DNA of 64,000 nt from Nitrososphaerota archaeon (GCA_011605725.1 JAAOZP010000014.1:62001-126000), one strand, 5' to 3'. Counted from the first letter of the stretch, positions 52,613-62,548 are shown. Numbers and translations: made by a program. The notes: generated by a model not told the origin, from the sequence alone.

Positions 52613-54599
52613 CTATTTCAGGTTCACAACCACCCATTCAACATCGTCGACAACCGAAATCTTCAAAACAACTCCGCTTCCGAAGGCTTCAACCTGAACA
52701 TCCGCCCCCCTGCAGGCCCTTGCAGAAACAATCTGCTCAACCGGTACTCTCAAATAAACCTCAACATCCCGGGCTGCAGAAGGATTGTAAAGAGTCGAAC
52801 CCTTCATAATGTTCACCAAGCATATTGAAACCTTTTTCCCACCTCCTCTAATCGTCAAGTCTAGAAAGTGGTCAGATTTAACGTATGCTAATGGTTCCTT
52901 CAGAACCCAGAGAGAAGCATTCTTATACAGCTTGCCATACTCATCCTTAAGATAACTGGTTCCCTCAGTCACCAGCCAAGAGAAATGTATAACCCTGCCC
53001 CTACCAGGCGTGTTAGCAGTTAGAAGAGCCTTCTCCGGGAAACTGGTCTTTATCAGGATGCTGGAGGAAAGGGGCTTAACGTTAGCCCTCATCTCCCCAA
53101 CAGGATAGGCCTCCTGCGAGACGGCTCGCCTGAACGCTTCCACTGCAGGATGGCTTGGCGTAACGATTCTGGCTGTTTCAACCAGCAGCGGCGGCTCCTC
53201 GTAAACGTTTCCAAGAATATTAGTCAGCAAGGGCATCTTTACACACTTGTTCCCCTCAGTTGCAGCGTAGAGTCCAGACTGGAAGAAAGCGAGGAGGCCT
53301 AACCCGTTTTCAGAAACCAGTTTCCCAATCTCCTCCGCCTCTTTCAGGGTTAAGGCTTCAAGGCCTGTGAGAACTATTCCCGACCCGCTTTCTCCAGGCA
53401 TCCCAACAGCTATCGGAACCCCTATCCCCATGAAGGTTTGAAACATTTCTCTGAAACTATCAGTATACTCCACGCCTTCCAGCAGGCCTCTTGTCCTCAC
53501 GGTGAGCATGGAATACGGGGCAACCAGGGGCTTAATCCTGGCTTCAGACAGGCTATGCTCCATTTTTTCAACGAATTCAAAGGCCTGGCTTAAAGCCGCC
53601 CAGTGATGCGGCCTATCATGGCTTTCAACACCGGGCGGAGAGCCTCCGAACTCTATCACCCCGTCAGCCCCATGGGCTAAAGCCTCGTACACGTTAAGCT
53701 TAAGCATCTGGCCTGTTCTAAGCCTGTAGCTGGCTAACCCAACCCAGATTTTAGCTCTTTTCGTCAAAGCCTTCATGTATTCGGCGACAACACCCGGCCA
53801 CGTGGAGCCGTAAAGCTCCGCGTAGTATGAACCTGGCATTATGAAGTCAACTATTTCAGAGAGTTTTTCAAAGTCCTGACCAAGGTTGAACAGGTTTACC
53901 TCCGGATAGGAATGGTTAACAGTGTAAACGCCAAGGAACGCCGGGGTTTATTTTCTTCACCTCGTCTCTCACTTCCCTAACTATTGAAGTTATCCTCTCA
54001 GCCCTCCAGAAAGTTATCATCTGCCTAACAGGGTTCTTCGGGTTCACCGTGTCCCTGAGGCTTAAGCCTTCCACGCTAATCCCGTCTCGAAGCATTTCTT
54101 TCCTGCAGTATTCACAATAACAGTAGCCCGGCCCTCCGTATCTTATGTAGTCCAGCATGATTCCGTGAACACCCAGCTCAGCAAGCTTACGACAGATCTC
54201 TACGAGTTTCCCACGTCTCTCAGGCCTGACTGGACACCACATGACGCTCTCGACTTCTCCGGTTAACGGGTTAACCCACTCGCTTCTACCACCCTCAATG
54301 TTCTCCTCAACATGATACTCCGGAAACGGAATCCCGATCTTCTCAACCGATTTCTCCCCTTCGAACGATACCACCATAACAACCATTTTTAGACCATTTT
54401 TTTCAAACACCCTTATCGACTCGCTCAGCCTATCCTGTGGAATGAAATCATTCACAACACAGGCGTTCAGAACACCGTTGCAGTGAGCATTCTTCATCGC
54501 ATTAGCCGCTTGGTTGAAGTCTTCAAGCGAGAGAAAGTCTTGAATATGCATCACGCCAAACCTGGCTTGAAACCCTTCCCACCAGTTGAAGCCGGGCAA
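52613..54599 (-). CDS. TIM-barrel glycosidase-like protein with trimerisation-type domain, frameshifted
   Basis: The first frame (54599 to 53916) holds a barrel start and a catalytic-region segment GIMLDYIRYGGPGYCYCEYC. It ends just after a run of four C near 53940. With one C less, the frame continues (N-P-A-F-L-G-V-Y-T-V-N-H-S) into the 408-aa frame ending at 52613. The joined protein has about 660 residues. The C-terminal part resembles a glutamine-amidotransferase-like domain followed by a beta-sandwich, as in some putative glycosidases. Substrate unknown. Confidence 0.6.
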
Positions 54600-54667
54600 A
54601 GAGTCGGAGCGTAAAGCCTAAGCAGCATTTAAGCGTTTCTAAAAAACCGGCATGCTCATCCAGTGTT

Positions 54668-55540
54668 TCACACAGGCAAGCCTGCTTCAACCCAGACTTT
54701 TTTCAAGGCTTCACCCGTTGTTTTCACAGCCTCCTCTGGGCTCAGCCTACTAACCTTCTCGCTGAACGGTTCAGGAGTAACCGGGCCGTCGTAACCAATG
54801 TTTTTCAAAGCCTTCAGAAAACCAGTCAGGTTGATTACACCCGTCTCGCCGGGTAGACACCTAACGTTGTCGAGAAGCCTGTCTAAAGACACGTTTACAG
54901 GAGCATCGTTAACATGCACGTAGACAACATCCCTTCCTCTAAGCCTCAAAACATCATCGATAGACCCACGGGAAGCATACCAGTGCCAACTGTCCAGAAG
55001 GACGCCGACATTCCCGTATTCCAGGGCTCTGCACAGGCTCATTATCCCGTTTAAATCATGGATGAAAACATGCTTACGGTTTACACGGAGCGACTCGGTG
55101 CCGATGAACTCCAGCCCAAGCATGCAGCCGTTGTCAGACAGGACTCTGGCTATTGGCTTAAGCCTGGAAACATGCCAATTAAAATTGTCTTCAAAAGGCT
55201 TATCGTCGGAGAAAGGCATTATGAAAGTGAAAGCCCTGGGACAGCCTATTTCAGCAGCCAGGGAAGCCAACCGGCTGAGACTCGTTAAACCCTTCTCGTA
55301 AACATTCTCTTCCCCACGCCAGTCGAAAGGCAGACCCCAGCCCCCGGGCCTTACCCCTGCTTTTTCAAACAGGCTTTTCACATAGCTCAACGACTTTTCG
55401 CCGACCAGCCTAGAGACCTCGCCCATATCCACTTCAACACCCTGAAAACCCCCTGTCTTAGCCAGCGTAATGTTTTCAGCCAGAGGCTTCTGAACACCTA
55501 TGGCTCCAGGACTCAGATTCCTAAACATGTTTCCACACAT
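54668..55540 (-). CDS. Sugar phosphate isomerase/epimerase (xylose isomerase-like TIM barrel)
   Basis: 290 aa AP-endonuclease-2-like barrel: GFQGVEVDMG, metal-binding GLEFIG, LLDSWHWY, VYVHVNDAP, and PVTPEPFSE give the Glu, Asp/His, His and Glu ligands in order. It follows the dehydrogenase gene with a gap of 46 nt, so they are probably in one sugar pathway. Confidence 0.78.
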   Translation of the reverse strand: MCGNMFRNLSPGAIGVQKPLAENITLAKTGGFQGVEVDMGEVSRLVGEKSLSYVKSLFEKAGVRPGGWGLPFDWRGEENVYEKGLTSLSRLASLAAEIGCPRAFTFIMPFSDDKPFEDNFNWHVSRLKPIARVLSDNGCMLGLEFIGTESLRVNRKHVFIHDLNGIMSLCRALEYGNVGVLLDSWHWYASRGSIDDVLRLRGRDVVYVHVNDAPVNVSLDRLLDNVRCLPGETGVINLTGFLKALKNIGYDGPVTPEPFSEKVSRLSPEEAVKTTGEALKKVWVEAGLPV

Positions 55541-55586
55541 GTTTCCAATCTTAAAAACTTTAAGCCGGCGGGGAAAAAATAAAACG

Positions 55587-56597
55587 TTAATCTATTCGAA
55601 TCCTTCCTCCTTTTCGAATGCTTTCAACAATCGCGTCGAGAGTTTTCAAAGCATAGTAAGCATCCTCAGCATCAGCATGAGGATGATCCCCTGAAGCAAC
55701 GCTTTGCGCAAATACTTCAAGCTCCTCAACATAACCGGGACGGGAAACACCCCGGTAATGACTCCCATGCTCGAAAACCAGAGTCTGAACAGCAGAAGGA
55801 TCCGTAGGCTCAATCCACCCCTTCTTGCCGGCATACCGCATTCTCTTAAACTGCTCAGCCTCCGCCCAGCCGCCGGTCCCCTGAACACCAACACGCTCGT
55901 AGAACACGGGTGAGCAGCCTCCGAGCGTGAACGAGCCCACGGCTCCTGAGGCAAACCTAAGGGAAGCCGAGACAGCGAGCTTCCTACCCTCCTCCGCAAC
56001 GCCCCAAGCCTCAGCCTCGATCACCCTTCCTCCGAGAAACTGGAGGCAGTCCATAGGGTGTATAGCCTGGTTAAGCATGAACCCCCATTCGAAAGAAAGC
56101 CCCCAGGCTCCACGCGTATCCGGCGCAAGGTAAGTGGCTTCTAAACGGAAAACCTCGCCGAAAACCTCCTTTTCAGAAAGCGTTTTAAGAGCCCTGTGAA
56201 CAGGCATGTGTCGCCAATGTGTCCCAACCATGCAGATCCTTCCAGAAGCCTTCATCGCCTCCATAAGCCTCTTAGCACCGTCCAAGGTTAAAGACGGAGG
56301 CTTCTCGACGAAAACATGCAGACCCTTCTTCAAACAATAGACACCGGCTTCCTCATGCAGCTGGGGAGGGCCTACGATTATGACGGCGTCAGGAGACTCC
56401 TCGTCAACCATTTCAACATAGTCAGTATACCATTTCCTGGCGCCGAACCGCCGAGTAGCCTCCATAGCCTTCTCCCCTACTAGGTCGCAGGCAGCAGTAT
56501 AGTTGAACAACGGTATGAGGGAGACAGCGGGTTGAAGACTCTCCGTAGAATGGTGGCCGCAGCCTATGAAGCAGACGCGAACCCTGGTTTCAGCCAT
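55587..56597 (-). CDS. Gfo/Idh/MocA-family oxidoreductase
   Basis: 336 aa from ATG 56597. Rossmann motif FIGCGHHS, dinucleotide-domain VEKPPSLT (the E-K-P signature) near residue 95, and a C-terminal alpha/beta domain. NAD(P)-dependent sugar or polyol dehydrogenase. The upstream extension to 56636 adds 13 residues without family similarity. Confidence 0.85.
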   Translation of the reverse strand: MAETRVRVCFIGCGHHSTESLQPAVSLIPLFNYTAACDLVGEKAMEATRRFGARKWYTDYVEMVDEESPDAVIIVGPPQLHEEAGVYCLKKGLHVFVEKPPSLTLDGAKRLMEAMKASGRICMVGTHWRHMPVHRALKTLSEKEVFGEVFRLEATYLAPDTRGAWGLSFEWGFMLNQAIHPMDCLQFLGGRVIEAEAWGVAEEGRKLAVSASLRFASGAVGSFTLGGCSPVFYERVGVQGTGGWAEAEQFKRMRYAGKKGWIEPTDPSAVQTLVFEHGSHYRGVSRPGYVEELEVFAQSVASGDHPHADAEDAYYALKTLDAIVESIRKGGRIRID

Positions 56598-56799
56598 ACT
56601 TGGAAACCCCTGGTGGAAAAACAATGGGAGAAGCATTTAAGCATTAACGTGCGTGCTACGACTAGTATAGGACACCGGTCTTAATCCTGACGCGCGCTAC
56701 CTTTGCTTCTAGTAGAATTCTTAAGAGCTTTAGAATCGGCTGCTGACGAGTGTGAAAACACCGCTGACTTCCTAAGAATAATGTCGTAAGCACATTCCA

Positions 56800-57036
56800 C
56801 TAGAACACGGAAACAAGTGAATAAATAGTTGCACAGATAAGCATCGTAATGAGAAAAGTAGTAACCCACGCGTAAATGATTTTCCTTATTTTCCCAATAT
56901 TCACCCAAACTCTCCTGGTCAACCCGACCCCTGTGACGGCCCCGATGAGGATGTGAGACGCCGATAAGGGAATTCTCAGTAACGTTCCGGCCATGAGGAT
57001 TAGCATGACGGAAACCTGTGCGGAGAGGGCTGCTAC
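56800..57036 (-). pseudogene. C-terminal remnant of a PiT-type phosphate transporter
   Basis: The minus frame ending at TAG 56802-56800 encodes a typical PiT C-terminus: L-L-R-I-P-L-S-A-S-H-I-L-I-G-A-V-T-G-V-G-L and a final membrane helix, about 78 residues. Upstream, the frame runs into a GCGCGCGC stretch and a stop at 57063. No N-terminal half is present. Confidence 0.6.
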
Positions 57037-57108
57037 AGGCGCGCGCGCCGCAGGCCACTGTTAAAAAATATTAATCCAGCTGGCAACGGTTTCTAAAGGC
57101 TTCCAGAA

Positions 57109-57549
57109 ATGGGGGAAGAGAGTGTAGAGCATACTGCGGATGGACGCGCCGAGGTCCGCTTCATAGGCTTCGTCGAGAGCGTTGAAAAGGATTGGGCGAA
57201 AATAAGGATCTACCCTGAGTACTGCAGCGGGCTTAAAGGCATAGAGGAGTTTTCACACCTGATAGTGCTCTACTGGCTCCACCTTTGCGGCGAGAAGGAG
57301 AGGCGAACCATGCTTGTATACCCGAGGAAGCATACGGTTAACGTGTTAACCGGGGTCTTCGCCTGCAGGAGCCCAGCCCGCCCAAACCCGGTTGGGCTAT
57401 GTGTCGTCGAACTCTTGGAAAAGAAGGGGAACACTCTGGTGGTTAAAGGGCTGGATGCTTTTGAAAAATCTCCGGTGATCGACATAAAACCCTATGTTCC
57501 GAAAACGGACTCTGTTGAGAAGGCGCAGACACCCGAGTGGGCACGCTAG
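57109..57549 (+). CDS. TrmO-like tRNA methyltransferase (TsaA/UPF0066 family)
   Basis: 146 aa with the single-domain TrmO pattern FIGFVES, LKGIEEFSHLIVLYWLH, GVFACRSPARPNPVGLCVVELL and DIKPYVPK. TrmO adds the N6-methyl group to t6A37 of tRNA-Thr using SAM. Confidence 0.85.
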   Translation: MGEESVEHTADGRAEVRFIGFVESVEKDWAKIRIYPEYCSGLKGIEEFSHLIVLYWLHLCGEKERRTMLVYPRKHTVNVLTGVFACRSPARPNPVGLCVVELLEKKGNTLVVKGLDAFEKSPVIDIKPYVPKTDSVEKAQTPEWAR

Positions 57550-57587
57550 AGTGAAACAGGTTAATAGTAGGGTTCAGCAGCCCCGCT

Positions 57588-58283
57588 TTAACGGGTTTTC
57601 CCAGACCAGTGTTTCCTCTGTTTAAGCAGCCACTTGTAGAGCCTAGGGTTATCGTAGGTGACTGTCCAAGAGTCGTGACCCAGGTCGGGGTAAATCGTGA
57701 GCCTCACTTTCCCACCGATCTTCTTAAGAGCCTCATAAAGCTGCTTCGAATTGTCAACGGGCACAAGCTCATCCTTAGCCCCGTGGAAAATCCAGATGGG
57801 AATATCTTTCAAAGCCCTGATCCTCTCTTGAAACTTGTCGTCGGGAAACATGCCTCCGCAAATCGGGACGACGGCGGCGAAGAGCTCAGGATAAGTGGAG
57901 GCCAGGTGCCAGGCTCCGAAACCACCCATGCTCAGCCCAGTCAGGTAGATGCGCGTCTCGTCGATACGGTAGCGTTTCAAAGCATCCAGCAGCAGGTCGC
58001 GAAGCTCATCCACCATCATCGGCCACATTGAGTACGACGGGCACTGCGGCGAAATAGCTATGAAAGGAAAGCTTCTCTTCTTCTCAACGATCTTCGGAAT
58101 CCCATGCTTCTTGACGAGCTCAAGATTATCACCCCTCTCACCCATTCCATGCAGGAAAAGGATGGCGGGCCACTTGACACTAGGCTTCCTGTCATAGTCC
58201 TTAGGAAGATAGAGCAAGTATTTGATGGAAACCTTCTTCACAACCTCTTCTTCAAACACCTGTGGAGTCTGACTCATAAACAT
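57588..58283 (-). CDS. Alpha/beta-hydrolase esterase (PHB-depolymerase-like)
   Basis: From ATG 58283 about 231 aa: LFLHGMGERG oxyanion segment, GLSMGGFGAW (catalytic Ser in G-x-S-x-G), FHGAKDELVPV (Asp) and LGHDSW (His). ATG 58283 or 58277 is preferred to 58376, because the TATA TTTATATAAAT (minus strand, about 58310-58300) lies inside the longer frame. Cytoplasmic, no signal peptide. Confidence 0.75.
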   Translation of the reverse strand: MFMSQTPQVFEEEVVKKVSIKYLLYLPKDYDRKPSVKWPAILFLHGMGERGDNLELVKKHGIPKIVEKKRSFPFIAISPQCPSYSMWPMMVDELRDLLLDALKRYRIDETRIYLTGLSMGGFGAWHLASTYPELFAAVVPICGGMFPDDKFQERIRALKDIPIWIFHGAKDELVPVDNSKQLYEALKKIGGKVRLTIYPDLGHDSWTVTYDNPRLYKWLLKQRKHWSGKTR

Positions 58284-58372
58284 CTGTCGCGAGCCGGATT
58301 TATATAAACATAGGGTTTTGAGAAACCGGACTCTACGCTTAAGCGCACGCTTAGGGTGGCGTAAGCCTCCTT

Positions 58373-58735
58373 TCACCGGGCGCGTCCAAAATACTTCTCC
58401 ACCGGGTATTTCTCCTCGTTCTTCTCAAGCTTTCTGAACACGGCTTCAGACACATCTATGCCTAGAGCATTAGCCATGCTTAAGCAGTAGATTAAAACAT
58501 CTGCCAACTCTTCTCTAATCCTCTCCATCTTCGAAGCGTCATTCCCCCAGGATGAAGCCTCTTCAACTGTGGACCACTGGAAGACTTCGAGAAGCTCCGC
58601 AGCCTCGACGCATACTGCTTCAGCAAGATCCTTAGGATTATGATACTTCTCCCAGCCTCTTCTAGAGACGAAGGCTTTAACACTGTTTTTCAAATCTTGA
58701 AGCGTCGCTTCAGAATCCGTCTTCCTTTCTTCCAA
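58373..58735 (-). CDS. MazG-like nucleotide pyrophosphohydrolase
   Basis: 120 aa all-alpha protein with the metal-binding EAAELLEVFQW and EELADVLIYCLSMANALG motifs (E-x-x-E and E-x-x-D). The size fits the dCTP/MazG-like RS21-C6 group that removes non-canonical dNTPs. About 270 nt upstream hold nothing I can support. Confidence 0.85.
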   Translation of the reverse strand: MEERKTDSEATLQDLKNSVKAFVSRRGWEKYHNPKDLAEAVCVEAAELLEVFQWSTVEEASSWGNDASKMERIREELADVLIYCLSMANALGIDVSEAVFRKLEKNEEKYPVEKYFGRAR

Positions 58736-59013
58736 ACCGGAGAATAGCCGTCAGCCCCGCATATAAGCTGTTCGCCGAGAACTTTTAGACTGAAACCCGG
58801 TGCTTTGGGAACCATGCTTCTAAGGCTGCAAGACGCTGGGTTTCACCCTCCTGCTCTTAAATCTTCCCTTCTCAACCTGTTTTCCCCCAGCAAGATGAAA
58901 AACTCTAATCAAAGCATAACTAGCCCTAGGTTTCTCCATCCATGACGCTCGTCGAAAGGGTTAACGCGAATTAGGTTTAACTTAATATAGTTCCTTTAAA
59001 CGGAGTGAACAGT

Positions 59014-60543
59014 ATGGTGGAGGCTAAGGAACAGGAAAAGTTTGAAATCTATTCGACAAGCATCTGCCCCGTCTGTCAAAGAAGGATTCCTATGAGGATC
59101 TATGAGGAAGACGGAGTTATTTATCTCGAGAAGACTTGCCCCGAGCATAAAGAGTTTGAAGACGTCTACTGGGGAGACGCTGAACTCTATAAATGGTTCT
59201 TCAAAAACTGGTATACAGCCAGATACGTGGGCGATGGGTTGGAGAATCCGCATACAGGAATTATGAAAGGCTGCCCGTATGATTGCGGCTTATGTCCTCA
59301 ACATAAAACCCATACTGTTCTCGGAATAATTGATGTTACGAACAGGTGTAACATGGCTTGTCCAATCTGTTTTGCGTACGCTGGAGCCTCAAACTATGTT
59401 TACGAGCCGTCGTACAGTCAAATAGTCGAGATGATTAGAAACCTTACTAGCAATAAACCTTGGGCTTGCAATTCTTTACAGTTTAGCGGGGGCGAACCCA
59501 CGTTGAGAAACGACCTGCCGGACCTGATAAGGGAAGCTAAGAAAGCAGGCATAAGGCATGTTGAAGTAAACAGCAACGGGCTCCGCCTGGCTGAAGACAA
59601 AGAATACTTCAGAACGCTGAAAAAAGCCGGAATGGACACGCTCTACCTCCAGTTTGACGGTTTGAGAGAGGAACCATGTAGGAAACTAAGGGGTAGAACG
59701 GATCTAGTTCCAATCAAGGAGAAGGTTATTGAAAACGCGAGGGAAATCGGTTTGAAATCCATAGTTTTGGTCGTAACCCTGGCGAAGAACGTGAATGATA
59801 AGGATTTAGGCAGCATAATTAACTACGCGGTTAAGAACAGGGATGTTGTCAGATGCGTTAATATTCAGCCGATTTCTATGGCTGGAAGAGCTAGGAAAGA
59901 AGAAATGAGGGAAATGCGCATCACCATACCTGACGCTATTAAACTTATAGAGGAGCAGACTCAGGGAGCAATCACCCGCTGGGACTGGAGGCCTGTCAAC
60001 TGGCCTGTTCCAGTCTCTAAGGGGATGGAGATTCTGAAGAGCAGAACATATCCGGAGTTCACTATGCACCCGATGTGCGGCGCCGCCACTTTCATAGTTG
60101 TGGAGGACGACGGCTCCTACAAGCCTATAACGAAAATTATTGACGTAGATAAATTCGCAAACACGTTCTGGGAAGTATACTATGCGGGTATCAGAGGGGA
60201 GAAGACGCTGGCTAAAACCAAGCTTCTAAACCTATTATCTCTAGCGAAATCAGACCTTATTCGAGGCTTGGTTAAGAATGTTGTGACTAAGGGTAGTTAT
60301 GAAGCCTTAGGTGAACTCATGTATAAGATGGTGATGATAGGAATAATGCACTTCCAAGACGTTTGGAACATGGATCTGGACAGAGTGCAGAAATGCGCGA
60401 TCCACTATGCTACTCCAGATGGGAAAATCAGATCCTTCTGCACGTATAACAGTCTGCACAGAAACGATGTTGAAAAACAGTTTGCAGTTTCAATCAGCGA
60501 ATGGACAAGCAAAACCGGGAGAAAAGTTAATGAGCCAGTATAA
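59014..60543 (+). CDS. Radical SAM protein, probable tetraether lipid synthase (Tes)
   Basis: 509 aa. N-terminal CPVC and CPEH, then CPYDCGLCPQH, precede the radical SAM motif CNMACPICF; SGGEPTL follows. This cysteine arrangement is that of the MJ0619/Tes family that joins archaeol chains into macrocyclic and GDGT lipids. ATG 59014 has GGAGTGA 6 nt upstream, so it is preferred to GTG 59005. A TATA-like TTAATATAG lies about 30 nt before. The Tes assignment is by pattern, not by search. Confidence 0.7.
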   Translation: MVEAKEQEKFEIYSTSICPVCQRRIPMRIYEEDGVIYLEKTCPEHKEFEDVYWGDAELYKWFFKNWYTARYVGDGLENPHTGIMKGCPYDCGLCPQHKTHTVLGIIDVTNRCNMACPICFAYAGASNYVYEPSYSQIVEMIRNLTSNKPWACNSLQFSGGEPTLRNDLPDLIREAKKAGIRHVEVNSNGLRLAEDKEYFRTLKKAGMDTLYLQFDGLREEPCRKLRGRTDLVPIKEKVIENAREIGLKSIVLVVTLAKNVNDKDLGSIINYAVKNRDVVRCVNIQPISMAGRARKEEMREMRITIPDAIKLIEEQTQGAITRWDWRPVNWPVPVSKGMEILKSRTYPEFTMHPMCGAATFIVVEDDGSYKPITKIIDVDKFANTFWEVYYAGIRGEKTLAKTKLLNLLSLAKSDLIRGLVKNVVTKGSYEALGELMYKMVMIGIMHFQDVWNMDLDRVQKCAIHYATPDGKIRSFCTYNSLHRNDVEKQFAVSISEWTSKTGRKVNEPV

Positions 60544-60673
60544 GCATACGCGTGTTTCCCCCAGACGGGTGTGCAGCAATTAAGAATCCAGGGTGCGCGC
60601 TAAATCCGTTTTGCAACGAGAGAAAAATAACACGGCCGCATTAAACAATTCCAGAGCCTCCCCGCCGCGTATC

Positions 60674-61063
60674 CTATTTAATCTCCTTCCACTCCTTCAT
60701 TATCTCCTTATCATAAGTGAAGACTGGAAGCCTCCTTGCTCTTGCAACTGAAACTATAAGTTTATCGTTAAACCTTTTGAAAGAAATATTTTCCTTCGAA
60801 ATAATATTGATGGAATCTAGGAAGTTTTGTCTTGTAATGGGGACGATCTCCGCTTTCTCATCGTGAAGAATCTCCAGCATTTTTCTCACGATGAAGCCTT
60901 TCTCCACTTTTAGCTGTAACAGGACTATTGCAAACTCCTCCAGTACAACCGTCGGTATAACCCATTTTTTCAGGGTGGAAAGCTTTTCTCTAGCGTCTTC
61001 ATGGAAAGCAGAATCTTCAATCGTGTCGTAAACCAAGACGTTCGTGTCTATTACGGCTTCCAT
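60674..61063 (-). CDS. vapC: VapC-type PIN-domain toxin
   Basis: 129 aa PIN domain: VIDTNVLVYD at the start, LEEFAIVLLQ and an F-N-D-K-L-I-V segment, then PVFTYDKEI near the end, giving the acidic metal-binding residues. Ribonuclease toxin. It overlaps vapB by 13 nt. Confidence 0.85.
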   Translation of the reverse strand: MEAVIDTNVLVYDTIEDSAFHEDAREKLSTLKKWVIPTVVLEEFAIVLLQLKVEKGFIVRKMLEILHDEKAEIVPITRQNFLDSINIISKENISFKRFNDKLIVSVARARRLPVFTYDKEIMKEWKEIK

Positions 61064-61296
61064 CTCACTATCTCCTTCCAGCCTTCTTCAATAAGTTTCT
61101 CAACATCCTCCGGTTTAAGGTTTCTTCCGATTTTCAATTTAAGCCTCTCCTTTCTACGCATCCCTTGAGTAACCCCGCCCCCTAGCTTCTCATTTATAAG
61201 TTGAGAAAGCTTCTTTGTCGTCCCGTATTTTTCCAAAGCCTCCTGAACAAGCTTTTTGTAAAGTTCATCGTCTAGAATTATGGTCGTTTTCACCAT
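61051..61296 (-). CDS. vapB: VapB-type antitoxin
   Basis: About 81 aa from ATG 61296: KTTIILDDELYKKLV is a ribbon-helix-helix strand and helix, followed by a basic tail. It binds its operator and the VapC toxin. The TATA TTTATATATTG (minus strand, about 61330-61320) lies about 26 nt upstream; the start at 61359 is rejected. About 330 nt to the next gene hold nothing I can support. Confidence 0.8.
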   Translation of the reverse strand: MVKTTIILDDELYKKLVQEALEKYGTTKKLSQLINEKLGGGVTQGMRRKERLKLKIGRNLKPEDVEKLIEEGWKEIVRWKP

Positions 61297-61623
61297 ACGG
61301 CATGCGTATCCCCTAGAAAACAATATATAAACTTTACGGTTATATGGTTTTATGGCCACCCGACAACATTGCTAGCACGTCTCAAGGCAGCGTTCAGCCT
61401 CAAGAGAACCAGGATGACTTTTCCTAACATCAAATTTCTGGGACGGATTAAGCCTCTTTGAAGAAATTAAGACGCAGGGTTATGCTAAGGTTGCTTGTTA
61501 AACACTTCAGCTGTAAGCATTATCCTTCCCAGGCGAAAACTGTTTTATCCAGAGAAACTAATTATTTAAGACGATTGTTTCATGGGCATTTAAGAACGTT
61601 TATAAGCTTAGTAAGGCTGAGAA

Positions 61624-62514
61624 ATGATAAAGCTCGGCATGAAGAGGATTGTAGCAGTGGCTAAGGGCGATGTTCAAAGAGTCGGCTACAGAGACGAGGT
61701 TGAGAAAGCCGCCAGAGAGCTGGGCCTGACGGGTTACGTTGAAAACGTGAAGCCCTACGACGTCAGGATCGTGGCTGAAGGCGATGAGGAGAAGCTGAAG
61801 CTGTTCATGGAACGCATAAAAATCCGGAAATACCCGATATTCGTTGAAAACATCGAGGTGAGCTGGCAGGAGGCAACAGGAGAATTCAGCTTTTTCGAGA
61901 TAAGGCGTGGCGAATGGACTGAAGAGCTTTTCGAAAGACTCGATACTGCTGGAAGACTTCTCTACAGGACTGTTGAGCTTGGAGAGAAAAGCGTTGAGCT
62001 CGGTGAAAAGAATGTTGCGCTCAGCGAGAAAGCCGTTAAGCTGGCGGAGAAGAACGTGGAGCTTGGAGAAAAGAACGTTAAGCTTACTGAAAAAGCTGTC
62101 AAGCTGGGTGAAAGGAATGTTGAGCTTACTGAGAAGGCTGTTGAGTTAAGCAAGAGGAACGTTGAGCTTACTGAAAAAGCTGTTGAGTTAAGCAAGAAGA
62201 ATGTTGAGCTTACTGAGAAGGCTGTCAAGCTGGGTGAAAGGAATGTTGAGCTTGCCGAGAAGGCTGTTGAGCTGAGTGGGAAAAGCGTTGGGCTTGGAGA
62301 GAAAGCCGTAAACATAGGGGAGGAGACGCTTAGAGCGATAAGAGAGGAGTCTGAGAAGACGAGGAGTGTGATAAAGGATGAATCTGAAAAAACCAGGGAG
62401 GAGATAAGGCTGCTCAGAATCGACTTGAGAGAATACATAGAGGAAAGTTTAAAAGAGATCCGTGTTAAAATCCTTGAAATAGAGAATGCTTTGAGAAAAG
62501 CTGGAATAATGTAG
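61624..62514 (+). CDS. Acylphosphatase-like domain fused to 17 tandem heptads
   Basis: 296 aa. Residues 1-95 resemble acylphosphatase (AKGDVQRVGYRDEVEKAARELGL). Residues 117-235 are 17 heptads with consensus V-[EK]-L-x-E-[KR]-[ANS] and then a further charged helix with EESEKTR and DESEKTR repeats. The paralogue at 42266 has the same layout with shorter repeats. A long amphipathic helix or coiled coil is expected. M1 or M6 could be the start. It stands beside VapBC. Confidence 0.7.
   Translation: MIKLGMKRIVAVAKGDVQRVGYRDEVEKAARELGLTGYVENVKPYDVRIVAEGDEEKLKLFMERIKIRKYPIFVENIEVSWQEATGEFSFFEIRRGEWTEELFERLDTAGRLLYRTVELGEKSVELGEKNVALSEKAVKLAEKNVELGEKNVKLTEKAVKLGERNVELTEKAVELSKRNVELTEKAVELSKKNVELTEKAVKLGERNVELAEKAVELSGKSVGLGEKAVNIGEETLRAIREESEKTRSVIKDESEKTREEIRLLRIDLREYIEESLKEIRVKILEIENALRKAGIM
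61972..62328 (+). repeat. Tandem 21-bp repeat block encoding heptads
   Basis: Seventeen imperfect 21-bp units (357 bp) inside the preceding gene. Forty-two-bp pairs of units, for example the stretches giving VELTEKAVELSK, are the most alike, which suggests growth by duplication. Confidence 0.75.
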
Positions 62515-62548
62515 CTATAAACCAGGACCAATGGTTTCTGCGCACACT

